This document shows, one piece after another, positions 1 through 8,998 of a stretch of 64,000 nt of DNA. The stretch spans positions 62,001 through 126,000 of the forward strand of contig JBFWSG010000001.1 of the NCBI GenBank assembly GCA_050248495.1, written 5' to 3'. The notes beneath the pieces are model-generated. The model had not been told where the DNA came from and searched no databases. It saw only the letters and a list, made by a program, of their open reading frames with translations. Numbering within the stretch: the stretch's first letter is position 1; each line of letters begins with the position of its first letter. The translations under genes and the position numbers were made by a program. Source of the stretch: DASYDU01 sp050248495 (lineage in GTDB: Bacteria; Planctomycetota; Planctomycetia; Pirellulales; Lacipirellulaceae).

Positions 1-1564
1 TGAAACCGACGTTGCCAAACTGTCCGCCCCAGGAAAGGCCGATCGACCAGGCCAAAAGGCCTAACAGCAGAAACACCGTCACGATGCCGGCCGCGTACCA
101 GACATTGAGCATCAGTGCATGCGCCCGGTGGTGCCCCGACTGCTGCACAAAGCTCATCACTTTCAGCCCGATCACCGGCAACACGCAGGGCATCAAGTTG
201 AGAATGATGCCGCCGGCGAAGGCCAGCAGGATGTAATATCCGAGCGAGCCGTGCGTTTCGTTGATTTGGATGCGGCTCAAGTCGTACTCAGGCCCGGCGG
301 CAGTCAGCGTGGCGGCCTCACTCAGCGGCGGCACAGCGGGTACGGTCGCTTGAGCAACGTCGCTCCAATTCGGCGCCCAGCTCGCGGCGATCGCGGCCGC
401 GTCTTTATAGGTCGTGGCAGCAAATTTCAACGGTGCAATCGCCGAACCGGGCGTGTCACCCACGACCAGCTTCGTTTCAAACGTAACCGCGCGCGGCAAC
501 TCGCAGCTGCCCATGCCGTCGCCGCGCGTTTCGCAGGCCTGGTAAGCAATCACGCCGCGAATCGGGTACTCACCCGCTTTCGTACCGGCGGGAATCTCGA
601 TGGGAACCTGCCAAGTGACCGGGCGGGTGTAGTAGCGCATCGTGCCGAATTCGGGCACCGAGCTGTCTGTGATGACGCTCTCGCCGGTGACAGGCCGACC
701 AGCCTTCAATCCCGATAGCTCCGTGAATGCGATCAGTGTCGGCTTGCTGCCCGGCTGATCGTCGCGATCGGCAAACGCATAAATGTGCCATTCCGGTGGC
801 GCGATCAGCGTGATCTCCAGACGAGCCCCGTCGCTACTGCGCGTGACGGCGGGAACCAACTGGCCCCGGACCTGGACCTCGGAGCCCTCCGGCTTAAAGT
901 TCGCGGAGGCCGTCGCAGCATCAAGCGGCTGAGGAACGTTCGTCATCGCGCTGGCGATCACCGCCGGCCGCGCGGCCGGTTGAGAAACGCTGAGGTCGAG
1001 CTTGTCGAACGGGATGCCCGTGCCAACGCGCGCCGTAAAATCCTTGTTGACCGGAACGCAGCTCTCTTTGCAGGCAAGCATCCGGACCTTGCCGGCAATG
1101 GTCAGCGACGCCGGGTCCACGCCAGCCGCCAGCTCGATCGGCGCGTACCAGGTCACCTGGCCATCATGCTCCTCAATCTTGAGCCCAACCCACACGTCGT
1201 TGTCGACGCGCGTCGTGGGCGCGGGATAGCCGCGAAAATCGCCCAGCAATTTGAATTGCGGTGATGGAGTAACTTCGATTCTTGTTTTCGTCGGGCCGCC
1301 GGGCGGCTGGGTAAGCGAATAGACGTGCCACCCCGGCATGATGTCGGCCGTGATCGCCAGCACCGCGGGCCGATCTCCCTCAGCCGGAGCCAACTGCGCC
1401 GACAATTGCACCGGATCAGTAAAGCCCGAGTCGCCTTCCAGCCCAGCGAGCGGACTGCTCGTCGGACCGCTCAGCGCGTCTCCCAGGCGAATCTGACCCC
1501 GCGACGCGGCACTGGTGCCCAGTACCACCGCCGCCGCCAACAGCAAAATCGAAAATCTTCGCAT
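1..1564 (-). CDS. Thiol:disulfide interchange protein DsbD-like, N-terminal part (gene runs off the left edge)
   Basis: About 521 codons are visible; the 3' end lies outside the window. The protein starts with a hydrophobic signal segment (MRRFSILLLAAAVVLGTSAA). Two DsbD-alpha-like periplasmic modules follow; the first carries the cysteine pair ACKESC, and the second has cysteines in YQACETRGDG and GSCELP. The membrane part then begins with a helix ending in NLMPCVLPVIGLKVMSF. MPCVLPV is the hallmark of the DsbD/CcdA transmembrane domain, whose cysteine relays electrons. Known role of the family: moving reducing power from cytoplasmic thioredoxin across the membrane to periplasmic disulfides or to cytochrome c maturation. 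The expected C-terminal thioredoxin domain cannot be checked. The ATG start at 1564 is the first one ahead of the signal peptide. Confidence 0.88.
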   Translation of the reverse strand, partial: MRRFSILLLAAAVVLGTSAASRGQIRLGDALSGPTSSPLAGLEGDSGFTDPVQLSAQLAPAEGDRPAVLAITADIMPGWHVYSLTQPPGGPTKTRIEVTPSPQFKLLGDFRGYPAPTTRVDNDVWVGLKIEEHDGQVTWYAPIELAAGVDPASLTIAGKVRMLACKESCVPVNKDFTARVGTGIPFDKLDLSVSQPAARPAVIASAMTNVPQPLDAATASANFKPEGSEVQVRGQLVPAVTRSSDGARLEITLIAPPEWHIYAFADRDDQPGSKPTLIAFTELSGLKAGRPVTGESVITDSSVPEFGTMRYYTRPVTWQVPIEIPAGTKAGEYPIRGVIAYQACETRGDGMGSCELPRAVTFETKLVVGDTPGSAIAPLKFAATTYKDAAAIAASWAPNWSDVAQATVPAVPPLSEAATLTAAGPEYDLSRIQINETHGSLGYYILLAFAGGIILNLMPCVLPVIGLKVMSFVQQSGHHRAHALMLNVWYAAGIVTVFLLLGLLAWSIGLSWGGQFGNVGF

Positions 1565-1767
1565 GGCTGGGATTTTACCGTAAGTCGTGGGGCTGGTGAA
1601 TGTTAGTCTCCGCCGCGAATCGGGACATGATGGCATTACCTACTACGCAGTGGAGGCGGACCCAGTTTCCCTGCGAGAGTCGCGACTTCGCCGATTGGAC
1701 ACCCATCGCGGCTTCGGCAAAAATGCCTGAGGCCGGCTGGGAATGTCTCCGGAAAGCGAGGCGGATC

Positions 1768-2229
1768 ATGCAGCTCACGCTCAACATCAACGGCCGAGAC
1801 CACACGGTCACGACCGATCCCGATCGGCCGCTGCTGGATGTGCTCCGTGAGGATCTCGGCCTCACTGGCGCGAAATATGGCTGTGGCGAACGCCAATGCG
1901 GTGCTTGCACCGTGCTCGCCAACGGCCGGCCAATCTTTTCCTGTGCCACGCGCGTGGCCACCGTGAAAGGCCGCAAGCTGGAGACCATCGAAGGCCTCGC
2001 CGACGGCGAACAACTCCATCCAGTGCAGCAGGCGTTTCTCGACGAAGGCGTCGCTCAGTGCGGCTATTGCACGCCTGGAATGATCATGACCGCGGTCAGC
2101 CTGTTGCGCCGTCAGGCGAATCCCACGGCCGGGGAAATTCGCAGCGAGATGCAGCGCAACGTCTGCCGCTGCGGCACCTACACGCGGATCCTGCGCGCGG
2201 TCGAGCGGGCCGCAGGAGGTGCGTCATGA
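1768..2229 (+). CDS. (2Fe-2S)-binding small subunit of a xanthine oxidase-family molybdenum hydroxylase
   Basis: This 153-residue protein has both [2Fe-2S] sites of the family. The plant-ferredoxin-type site is Cys39, Cys44, Cys47 and Cys59 (CGERQCGAC). The C-terminal helical site is Cys98, Cys101, Cys133 and Cys135 (CGYC, CRCG). The length matches IorA/QorC/CoxS-type small subunits. The start MQLTLNING at 1768 is chosen because homologues begin there and the upstream extension of the open frame has no family character. The stop overlaps the ATG of the large subunit (ATGA at 2226-2229), so the two are translationally coupled. Its role is to pass electrons from the Mo cofactor to an external acceptor. 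No FAD subunit gene is adjacent, which fits the two-subunit isoquinoline 1-oxidoreductase layout. The substrate cannot be told from sequence. Confidence 0.93.
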   Translation: MQLTLNINGRDHTVTTDPDRPLLDVLREDLGLTGAKYGCGERQCGACTVLANGRPIFSCATRVATVKGRKLETIEGLADGEQLHPVQQAFLDEGVAQCGYCTPGMIMTAVSLLRRQANPTAGEIRSEMQRNVCRCGTYTRILRAVERAAGGAS

Positions 2230-4418
2230 CTCCGCCACTAGATTCGGGTGGCTGGGGTCGAGCGACAGCGAGCCCCCAGTTTCCTTACCAAGGCATTGAC
2301 AACTGGGGGCGCGGCTCCACCTCGACCCCAGCCACCCAGTTCGAAACAAACATCGTTCCGCAGGAGATCGACTATGATGGGCTTCTGGAGAATGTCCACT
2401 TCAGTTTCGCACTCGAGCGGCGCGAGTTCGTGCAGTTGCTCGGCGCGGGACTGGTGGTGAGCGTCGTCGCGGGCTCTGCGCTCGCCCAACGACGCGGACG
2501 CCGTGGAGGCGGCGGCTTCATGGGCGGTCCGCCTCCTGCGCTGTCGGCGCGCATTCACATCGGCGAGGACGGCCAGATCACCGTCCTTTCCGGCAAAGTG
2601 GAAGCGGGCCAAGGAGCGCGGACGCAAATCGCCATGGCGGCCGCCGAAGAATTGCGCGTGCCGCTCGATTCGCTTCAGGTTCTGCTCGCCGATACGGCCA
2701 AGACGCCGGACGATGGCATGACCGCCGGCAGCGGCACCACGCCGCGCACGATCCCGAGCATTCGACAGGCCGCAGCCGCCGTGCGAAAGCTGCTCGACGA
2801 TTACCGCGCAGAAAAGCCGGAAGCAACTTACGCGGACCTGGTCCGCGATCCCGCGGTGCAGGCCAAGCTTGCGTCGCAGACTCCACAAAATGCGGAGCTA
2901 ACGCCGAGCGGCGATTGGCAAGTCTTGGGAAGGCCGCAGCCGGCCCTGACCGGGCACTCCCGCGTCACAGGAGCGCACCAGTTTCCTTCCGACATCAAAC
3001 GCCCCGGCATGCTCTATGGCGCCGTGCTGCGGTCGCCCGCGTATCGCGGCAAACTCGTATCGGTCGATCTCGCGCCAGCTCGGGCCATGGAGGGCGTGGT
3101 TGTCGTCCGAGACGGCGACTTTGTGGGCGTCGCCGCCCCGACTTCGTACGCCGCGCGTCAGGCGATCGACGCGTTGGCAAAAACCGCCAAATGGAATGAC
3201 TCGCCGCTGACGCCAAGTGATTCTTTGCCCAAGCATCTGCGGGACAACGCCGAGGGTTGGAAGGAGAATCCCTTCGCGGCAGAAGTGGCGAGTGCGGCAA
3301 AGTCACTTGAGGCCACTTACAACATTGCCTACGTCCAGCACGCGCCGCTCGAACCGCGGACCGCGCTCGCCGAATGGAATGACGGCAAGCTCACCGTCTG
3401 GACCGGCACCCAAGGGCCGTTTCGCGTAAAGGGAGAACTTCAAGGCGCTTTCCGTCTGGGTGACGACGCCGTCCGCGTGATCGTGCCCGATTTCGGCAGC
3501 GGCTACGGCGGCAAGCACACGGGCGAAGTATCGGTCGAGGCCGCGCGGCTGGCGAAGGAGGCTCGCAAGCCGGTCATGCTCCGCTGGACGCGTGCGGAGG
3601 AGTTTACCTGGGCCTACTTCCGTCCGGCCGGTGTAATCGAAATGGAAGCCTCGCTCGACGCCCGCGGCCGCCTCACGACCTGGCGGCACATCAACATCAG
3701 TTCGGGCGGCAACTCGATCGAAACTCCGTACAACGTCGCCAAGCGTGACCAGCAGGTGCTCCGCTCGCAGCCGCCGCTCCGCGAAGGTTCGTATCGCGCC
3801 TTGGCATCCACCGCCAACTCGTTTGCCCGCGAATCGTTTATGGACGAGCTGGCCGCGCTCGCCGGCGTCGATCCGCTCGAGTTTCGATTGCAGCACCTCG
3901 ACGAGCCTCGCTTGCGACCGGTGCTCGAAGCGGCCGCCGAAAAATTTGGCTGGCGCGAGCGGGTCTCAAAGAAAGAACTGAACCGCGGTGTGGGCCTCGC
4001 CTGCAGCTGGGACAAAGGCTCCGTGGTTGCCTGTTGCGCCGAAGTCGAAGTGAACCCCGATTCCCACGAGATTCACGTCGCCGAAGTTGTGGAAGCCTTC
4101 GAATGCGGCAAGATCTTAAACCCCGACAACCTCCGCTCGCAGATCGAAGGGGCGATCGTGATGGGCCTTGGCCCGGCTCTGAGTGAAGCCATCGAATTCG
4201 ACGACAAACAAGTGACCAACGCCAGCTTCCGCCGCTACCGCGTGCCCCACTTCGGCGATGCCCCGCGAATCGAATGTGTGCTCCTAGACCGCCCCGACCT
4301 CACGAGCGTCGGCGCCGGCGAAACCCCTATCATCGCCATTGCCCCGGCCATCGCCAACGCGGTGTACCACGCCACCAGCCAGCGAGTGTGGCAAATGCCG
4401 GTGCGACTCGAGGCTTAA
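2226..4418 (+). CDS. Molybdopterin-binding large subunit, isoquinoline 1-oxidoreductase / xanthine dehydrogenase family
   Basis: The 730-residue protein binds the molybdopterin cytosine dinucleotide centre and hydroxylates an aldehyde or N-heterocycle. A Tat-like signal (ERREFVQLLGAG, twin Arg at 65-66, then a hydrophobic run ending ALAQ) suggests export, as in other two-subunit enzymes. Seen motifs are GSGYGGKH in the middle and SVGAGETP near the end, where Glu699 matches the catalytic Glu of the family. Residues about 7-38 are encoded by a 92-nt palindromic repeat inserted in frame between the start codon and the conserved EIDYDGLLENV segment (see the repeat entry). The ATG at 2226 overlaps the small-subunit stop. 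No in-frame ATG, GTG or TTG lies between the repeat and the Tat motif, so the repeat is probably translated. The 3' end overlaps the convergent kinase-fold gene by 4 nt. Confidence 0.92.
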   Translation: MTPPLDSGGWGRATASPQFPYQGIDNWGRGSTSTPATQFETNIVPQEIDYDGLLENVHFSFALERREFVQLLGAGLVVSVVAGSALAQRRGRRGGGGFMGGPPPALSARIHIGEDGQITVLSGKVEAGQGARTQIAMAAAEELRVPLDSLQVLLADTAKTPDDGMTAGSGTTPRTIPSIRQAAAAVRKLLDDYRAEKPEATYADLVRDPAVQAKLASQTPQNAELTPSGDWQVLGRPQPALTGHSRVTGAHQFPSDIKRPGMLYGAVLRSPAYRGKLVSVDLAPARAMEGVVVVRDGDFVGVAAPTSYAARQAIDALAKTAKWNDSPLTPSDSLPKHLRDNAEGWKENPFAAEVASAAKSLEATYNIAYVQHAPLEPRTALAEWNDGKLTVWTGTQGPFRVKGELQGAFRLGDDAVRVIVPDFGSGYGGKHTGEVSVEAARLAKEARKPVMLRWTRAEEFTWAYFRPAGVIEMEASLDARGRLTTWRHINISSGGNSIETPYNVAKRDQQVLRSQPPLREGSYRALASTANSFARESFMDELAALAGVDPLEFRLQHLDEPRLRPVLEAAAEKFGWRERVSKKELNRGVGLACSWDKGSVVACCAEVEVNPDSHEIHVAEVVEAFECGKILNPDNLRSQIEGAIVMGLGPALSEAIEFDDKQVTNASFRRYRVPHFGDAPRIECVLLDRPDLTSVGAGETPIIAIAPAIANAVYHATSQRVWQMPVRLEA
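2246..2337. repeat. Palindromic interspersed repeat inserted inside a coding gene
   Basis: The left arm 2246-2262 (GGGTGGCTGGGGTCGAG) is the exact reverse complement of 2321-2337. A second inner pairing joins CCCCCAGTT at 2273-2281 to AACTGGGGG at 2301-2309. The left half, with the continuation CGACAGCGAGCCCCC, recurs at 8935-8969 and, slightly diverged, at 43508-43541. The element lies wholly within the Mo-hydroxylase large-subunit gene and leaves the frame open. Confidence 0.85.
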
Positions 4419-5464
4419 CGGAGCCCGATAGCATCCATTCGCGTCATGATTCGACAGAGTCGCCGCTGGACTTGTTCCGATCTCTCAAAGGTCCGACGGT
4501 CCAAATAGATCCACCGCAGCCAATTGCACGCGGCCAGAGTCGTCCCACCGACGTCGATGGCATGCACCGCACGAAGCTCTTGATCCGACAATTCGCAAAC
4601 TGACGAATAGGCAGCGAGTCCGTCATGAAATTGCGTCGCGCTGTCTCCCGCCAGACTACCTAACAAACGCGCAACATCGGTGGCCCGCGTGTCGACGTCG
4701 ACCGCACCGAAGTCGACCAGACCGGTCACCGTGTTGCCGATGAACAGAAAATTGTCGCACCACACATCGCGAATGCAGAATTGGAGCGGCAGCGGCGTGT
4801 CGGCGAGTGGCGCCAACTGTGCAATCGCTGATGGAACAGCACGCGGCAATGCGGCGGTCAATCCACGGACGAGCGGCGCGAGCTGCGGCCAGGTGGATTC
4901 GTCGATTGCAGCCACCAGCGTTGAAATGCCGCCGGACTGCAATTCACGGAGCCGCTTCAAACGCTGCGTGATTGCCGGCGCTGGCGCGAGCCGAGTCGTG
5001 ACCGGAAAATCGGCAACAGCCAAATGAAACCTCGCCAATGAGATCATCGCGGCCCGCAGCTTCTCGACGCTCGGCGCTTCCTCATAGTCAGCCGCACCTG
5101 GCAGCCAAGGCGCCAGCTCCCAGAGTTGCCCTTCCTCTCGAACAAACGTGTCTCCGAGCGTCGTCCCGATGGGCACGGGCACAAAATCGATCCCACGCCC
5201 CGCCGCATGACGCAGCACGGCGTGGATCAACGCCAGCCGCTCCGGCGTCGGGTGTTCAATCGGCCAGCGCCGCAGCCCCAGCGCGCCGCGCGGCGCGACA
5301 AGCCGCCAGAATTCCGCCCCGCTCAAACCGCCGGCGCTGCCCAAAGATTCGACCACGGTCGGCTGGCAGTCCGCTGGGTAGTCCCGCAAGATTTTGGCGA
5401 TTTCAGACACGGAAAAAACTCGACGAATGGAGGCCCGGCGGCGAGCCCCCTGCAATCGTTCCAA
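4415..5464 (-). CDS. Phosphotransferase (APH/ThrB2 kinase-fold family), substrate unknown
   Basis: The 349-residue protein has an aminoglycoside phosphotransferase-like fold pattern. A small N-terminal lobe includes GGLSGAEFWRL. The catalytic loop reads CIRDVWCDNFLF where the family usually has HGDxxxxN, so the Asp and Asn are kept and the His-Gly is replaced. A metal-binding motif GLVDFGAV follows. Family members phosphorylate small hydroxylated molecules such as homoserine, choline or antibiotics; nothing here points to one substrate. It is convergent with the Mo hydroxylase (4-nt overlap) and alone on its strand. The TTG at 5464 has a GGAG five bases upstream; an internal GTG at about 5410 (VSEIAKILRDYP) is an alternative start. 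Confidence 0.72.
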   Translation of the reverse strand: MERLQGARRRASIRRVFSVSEIAKILRDYPADCQPTVVESLGSAGGLSGAEFWRLVAPRGALGLRRWPIEHPTPERLALIHAVLRHAAGRGIDFVPVPIGTTLGDTFVREEGQLWELAPWLPGAADYEEAPSVEKLRAAMISLARFHLAVADFPVTTRLAPAPAITQRLKRLRELQSGGISTLVAAIDESTWPQLAPLVRGLTAALPRAVPSAIAQLAPLADTPLPLQFCIRDVWCDNFLFIGNTVTGLVDFGAVDVDTRATDVARLLGSLAGDSATQFHDGLAAYSSVCELSDQELRAVHAIDVGGTTLAACNWLRWIYLDRRTFERSEQVQRRLCRIMTRMDAIGLR

Positions 5465-5641
5465 CTGGACTCCGAGACCGCAAATGCATACTGATTGGAT
5501 ATCGCCGGCAAACTTTTCCTACCAGTCGGAACGTAGAAAATGGGGTATATTTAGGCGGCATGGTCTATACTTAAGGCCATCCGTTCACCGCCGCCTGTCG
5601 TCCCCTGCCGACTGTAACTCCCAGCCCTCAAGGAAGTTATC

Positions 5642-8467
5642 ATGTTTCGTCGCCCCCGCCGGGCCATCGTTGTGCCCGCGCTTTCGCTCATTGGTTTGGC
5701 AATCTATGGTGCGTCGCCGAGCGCCGCCGCGGCGGAGGATCTAGAACAATCGTTGCGAAAGGCTCTGGCCGACGTGCAGGCGGCCGAGGCGGCCAAGGGC
5801 GACGCGGCAACCGCCGAGTCCAAAGAGAAACCGGCAGCCGAAGCGAAGACCCCGGCCGATACGGCGAAGTCCGCCGATAACGCGAAACCGCAGGCCGCGG
5901 CTGCCGCCGCGCCGGAAAAGCCGAAATCAAAATATCCGCCCTACGAAGACGTCCTCAAAGACGCCCAGAAAATCCCTGGCCTGATCACGCTCTATCGCAA
6001 AGACGACCGCCTCTTGGCAGAGCTCGACGCCCGGAATCTCAACCGCGACCTGATCGTGCTGATCACGATCGCCCGCGGAATTGGGCAGTCGCCGATCGTG
6101 GGCGGCTTCAGCTGGCAGTTCGGCGACGATGCCGTGTGGCAGTTCCGCCGCGCGGGCGAGCGGATTCACCTGGTGCGGCGCAATGTACGCTTCACCGCCG
6201 ATAAGGGCAGTCCGGACGCCGAAGCCGTGGCCGTCGCCTACACCGACAGCGTCCTCTACAGCCTGCCGATCCTCACGCGGAGCCCCGGCGGCGCGTACGT
6301 GGTCGATCTGAACCCTGTGTTCATGAGCGACTTGCCGCAGATTTCCACCGTGTTGCCGGGCTTTATGTTCTCCGAGACCAAGTCGACCTGGGCCAACATC
6401 GAGGGCTTTCCGAAGAACGTCGAGCTGCAGGTCGCGGCCACGTATGCCTCCAGCGGGTTCTCGAACATCGACTCCGTGCCCGACGCCCGCGGCGTCACGG
6501 TCAACGTCCACTATTCGATCAGCGAGTTGCCGGCGACTTCCTACAAGCCGCGCCTCGCGGATGATCGCGTCGGTTACTTTGTGACCGCGAAAAAGGACTT
6601 CTCGAAGAAGGACCTCGACGACCGCTTCGTGCGGTACATCACGCGGTGGCACCTGGAGAAGGCCGACGCCGACGCCAAGGTCTCGCCGCCGAAGAAGCCG
6701 ATCGTGTTCTGGCTCGACAAGACAATTCCCTTTAGCTACCGCAAGCCGATTCGCGACGGCATCCTCGAATGGAACAAGGCCTTCGAGAAGGCCGGCTACT
6801 ACGATGCGATCGAAGTTCGCCAGCAACCGGACGACGCAACCTGGGCCGCGGGCGACGTCAATTACAACACCTTCCAATGGATCACCGCCGGCGTGGGCTA
6901 CGCAATGGGCCCCTCGCGCGTGAACCCGTCGACCGGCCAGATCCTCGACGCGGACATCATTTTCGACGCCGACTTCCTGCAGTATTGGAAGCAGGAGCAC
7001 GAGACATTCACGCCGGAATCGATTGCCATGATGACCGGCGGCGCGATCGACCTGGACCAATACCGGGCCGAAATGAAGCAGCGCCCGCCCTACCTGCAAC
7101 ACACCCACAGCGATCGTTGCAGCTGCAATCTGCTCAGCGGCATGTCGCGGCAGCTGGCGGTCGGGGCCTCGGTGATGGCCACGCGGCAGCGCAGCCCCGA
7201 AGAAACCGAGAAACTGATCAAGCAGGGCCTCAAGGAATGCACGATGCACGAGGTCGGCCATACGCTCGGCCTGCGGCATAACTTCCGCGCCAGCGGCTAT
7301 TATTCGCTCGCCGACCTCAATGATCCCGAAAAGACCGCCGAGACCGGCATCGGCATGAGCGTGATGGACTACAACCCCGTGAACATCATGCCGGACGGCG
7401 CGAAGCAAGGCGATTACTTCTCGCAGACCATCGGCCCGTACGATATGTGGGCCATCGAATATGGGTACAAGCCGCTCTCCGGCGGCTCGCCCGAAGCGGA
7501 ATTGCCCGAGCTGAAGAAAATCGCCAGCCGCAGCGGTGATCCGCGCTACGCATTCGGCGACGACGGCAATGCCCGCGGCATCGACCCCGATCCCCTCACC
7601 AATCGCTATGACCTCTCGAGCGACCTCGTCGAATACGCCAAGAACGAAGCCAAGCTCGTGGCCGACGCCTGGCCGAAAGTCGTCGAGGATCTGACGAAAG
7701 ACGGTGACGGCTACCAGAAGGCCCGACGGGCCTTCAACATTCTCCTCGGCCGGCACGGCGAAGTGATGTTCGCTGCCTCGCGCTACGTGGGCGGCCTCGA
7801 AGTCAGCCGCAGCCACAAGGGCGACGAGAAGGCGAAGGAGCCGCTGGTCGTGATTCCCGCCAAGAAGCAGCGCGAAGCCTTGGAGCTGGTCGAAGCCGAG
7901 GTCTTCAGCGACAAACCGTTCGGGTTCCCGCCGGAGTTGTACGGTCACCTGGCCTCATCGCAATGGGATCACTGGGGTGTCGAACCCGTCGAGCGGACCG
8001 ATTACCCCGCGCACGACGTGATCCTGATGTGGCAAGACCGCATCCTGAGTCGATTGATGTCGTCGCTTACGCTCGCGCGGATTCACGACTCGGAACTCAA
8101 GGTGCCCGCGGATGAAGACGTGCTGACCACCGCCGAGCTGCTTTCGAGCCTCACCGGCTCGATCTTCACCGAGGTGGATGGTTTCAAGGCCGGCGAATTC
8201 ACCGATCGCAAACCGGCGATCTCCAGCCTGCGCCGCAATCTGCAGCGGGCATATCTGGAACGACTCTCGCGCCTGGCGATGGGCCAGACAATGGCGCCCG
8301 AGGATTGCGAAACCGTCGCCTTCCTGCAGCTCAAAGACCTCAAGGGCAAAATCGACACCGTCCTTGCGGGCGACTTCAAGCTCGACACCTACAGCCGGGC
8401 CCACCTCGACGAGACGTCGGCCAAAATCGGCAAGGTCCTCGACGCAACGATGGTCGTCGGACCGTAG
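5642..8467 (+). CDS. Secreted zinc-dependent metalloprotease (DUF5117/DUF4953 type)
   Basis: The 941-residue protein has an N-terminal signal peptide (residues about 1-30, ending SAAAAE) and a low-complexity Ala/Lys/Pro linker to about residue 95. A large conserved region follows (LRAELDARNLNRDLIV-like start, VRRNVRFTADKGSPDAEAV). The metzincin-like site is HEVGHTLGLRH, with zinc ligands about His536, His540 and His546 and catalytic Glu537. A helical C-terminal domain ends the protein. This matches the bacterial family that carries DUF5117, DUF5118 and DUF4953. It probably acts in the periplasm or outside the cell on proteins; the substrate is unknown. It stands alone on the plus strand with the start ATG right after AGGAAGTTATC, which contains the ribosome binding site AGGAAG. 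Confidence 0.9.
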   Translation: MFRRPRRAIVVPALSLIGLAIYGASPSAAAAEDLEQSLRKALADVQAAEAAKGDAATAESKEKPAAEAKTPADTAKSADNAKPQAAAAAAPEKPKSKYPPYEDVLKDAQKIPGLITLYRKDDRLLAELDARNLNRDLIVLITIARGIGQSPIVGGFSWQFGDDAVWQFRRAGERIHLVRRNVRFTADKGSPDAEAVAVAYTDSVLYSLPILTRSPGGAYVVDLNPVFMSDLPQISTVLPGFMFSETKSTWANIEGFPKNVELQVAATYASSGFSNIDSVPDARGVTVNVHYSISELPATSYKPRLADDRVGYFVTAKKDFSKKDLDDRFVRYITRWHLEKADADAKVSPPKKPIVFWLDKTIPFSYRKPIRDGILEWNKAFEKAGYYDAIEVRQQPDDATWAAGDVNYNTFQWITAGVGYAMGPSRVNPSTGQILDADIIFDADFLQYWKQEHETFTPESIAMMTGGAIDLDQYRAEMKQRPPYLQHTHSDRCSCNLLSGMSRQLAVGASVMATRQRSPEETEKLIKQGLKECTMHEVGHTLGLRHNFRASGYYSLADLNDPEKTAETGIGMSVMDYNPVNIMPDGAKQGDYFSQTIGPYDMWAIEYGYKPLSGGSPEAELPELKKIASRSGDPRYAFGDDGNARGIDPDPLTNRYDLSSDLVEYAKNEAKLVADAWPKVVEDLTKDGDGYQKARRAFNILLGRHGEVMFAASRYVGGLEVSRSHKGDEKAKEPLVVIPAKKQREALELVEAEVFSDKPFGFPPELYGHLASSQWDHWGVEPVERTDYPAHDVILMWQDRILSRLMSSLTLARIHDSELKVPADEDVLTTAELLSSLTGSIFTEVDGFKAGEFTDRKPAISSLRRNLQRAYLERLSRLAMGQTMAPEDCETVAFLQLKDLKGKIDTVLAGDFKLDTYSRAHLDETSAKIGKVLDATMVVGP

Positions 8468-8572
8468 GAACACTGCCTAGGCCGCACCAAGCCAGTTTGT
8501 TACAATCGCGCGCTTTGCGAATCGCCACTGATCGGTGCGGCAATCCGTTCGTTTGATGTCAGGTGGCTAATC

Positions 8573-8920
8573 ATGAAAATGATCTTCGCAGTCATTCAGC
8601 CCACCAAGCTGGATGCGGTGCATCAAGCGCTGGAGCGGCTCGACGTCACGCGGATGACCGTCTGCGATGCGCAGGGGTATGCGCGGCAGCGGGGTCAAAT
8701 GGAAATCTATCGCGGCCACGAGTACAAGACGAACCTGCTCCGCAAAGTGGCTCTCGAAATCGCGGTCAACGACGACTTCCTCGAGCGGACCGTCGAATGC
8801 CTTGAAGAGGTTGCTCGCACCACCGCCGAAGGCCACATCGGCGACGGCAAGATCTTCGTCGTGCCGATGGAAGAAGCGATCCAAATCAGCGACGGCTACC
8901 GCGGTAAAGGGGCCATCTAG
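8573..8920 (+). CDS. P-II family nitrogen regulatory protein
   Basis: The 115-residue protein matches GlnB/GlnK along its full length. The T-loop reads YRGHEYKTNLL, with Tyr51 at the position uridylylated in enterobacterial P-II. The B-loop/ATP region TTAEGHIGDGKIFV follows the family signature TxxxGxIGDGKIFV. The protein senses 2-oxoglutarate and ATP/ADP and controls nitrogen assimilation partners by T-loop contact. No amtB or glnA is adjacent here; glutamate synthase genes lie about 40 kb to the right. A ribosome binding site AGGTGG lies about 9 bases before the ATG. An ATG two codons downstream is possible but less likely. Confidence 0.95.
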   Translation: MKMIFAVIQPTKLDAVHQALERLDVTRMTVCDAQGYARQRGQMEIYRGHEYKTNLLRKVALEIAVNDDFLERTVECLEEVARTTAEGHIGDGKIFVVPMEEAIQISDGYRGKGAI

Positions 8921-8934
8921 TTTAGTGGGTCAGA

Positions 8935-8969
8935 GGGTGGCTGGTGGTCGAGCGACAGCGAGCCCCCAG
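8935..8969. repeat. Single arm of the GGGTGGCTGGGG palindrome family
   Basis: This segment (GGGTGGCTGGTGGTCGAGCG, then ACAGCGAGCCCCCAG) is nearly the same as the left half of the repeat at 2246-2281, with one extra base. The right arm is missing. It fills most of the gap between the P-II gene and the next small gene. Confidence 0.75.
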
Positions 8970-8998
8970 CGCCTGATCGCACGACTGAGCGAAATCTA

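Noticed and set aside
1600..1767. N-terminal extension of the Fe-S subunit to 1600
   Set aside because: The extra 56 residues do not match the family, and the conserved MQLTLNING start lies at 1768.
4415..5464. Aminoglycoside resistance gene
   Set aside because: Only the kinase fold is shared; the HGD motif is replaced and no resistance-specific features are visible.
5927..7948. A 673-codon minus-strand open frame opposite the metalloprotease
   Set aside because: Shadow of the plus-strand gene; composition is Val/Arg/Gly-rich without any domain pattern.
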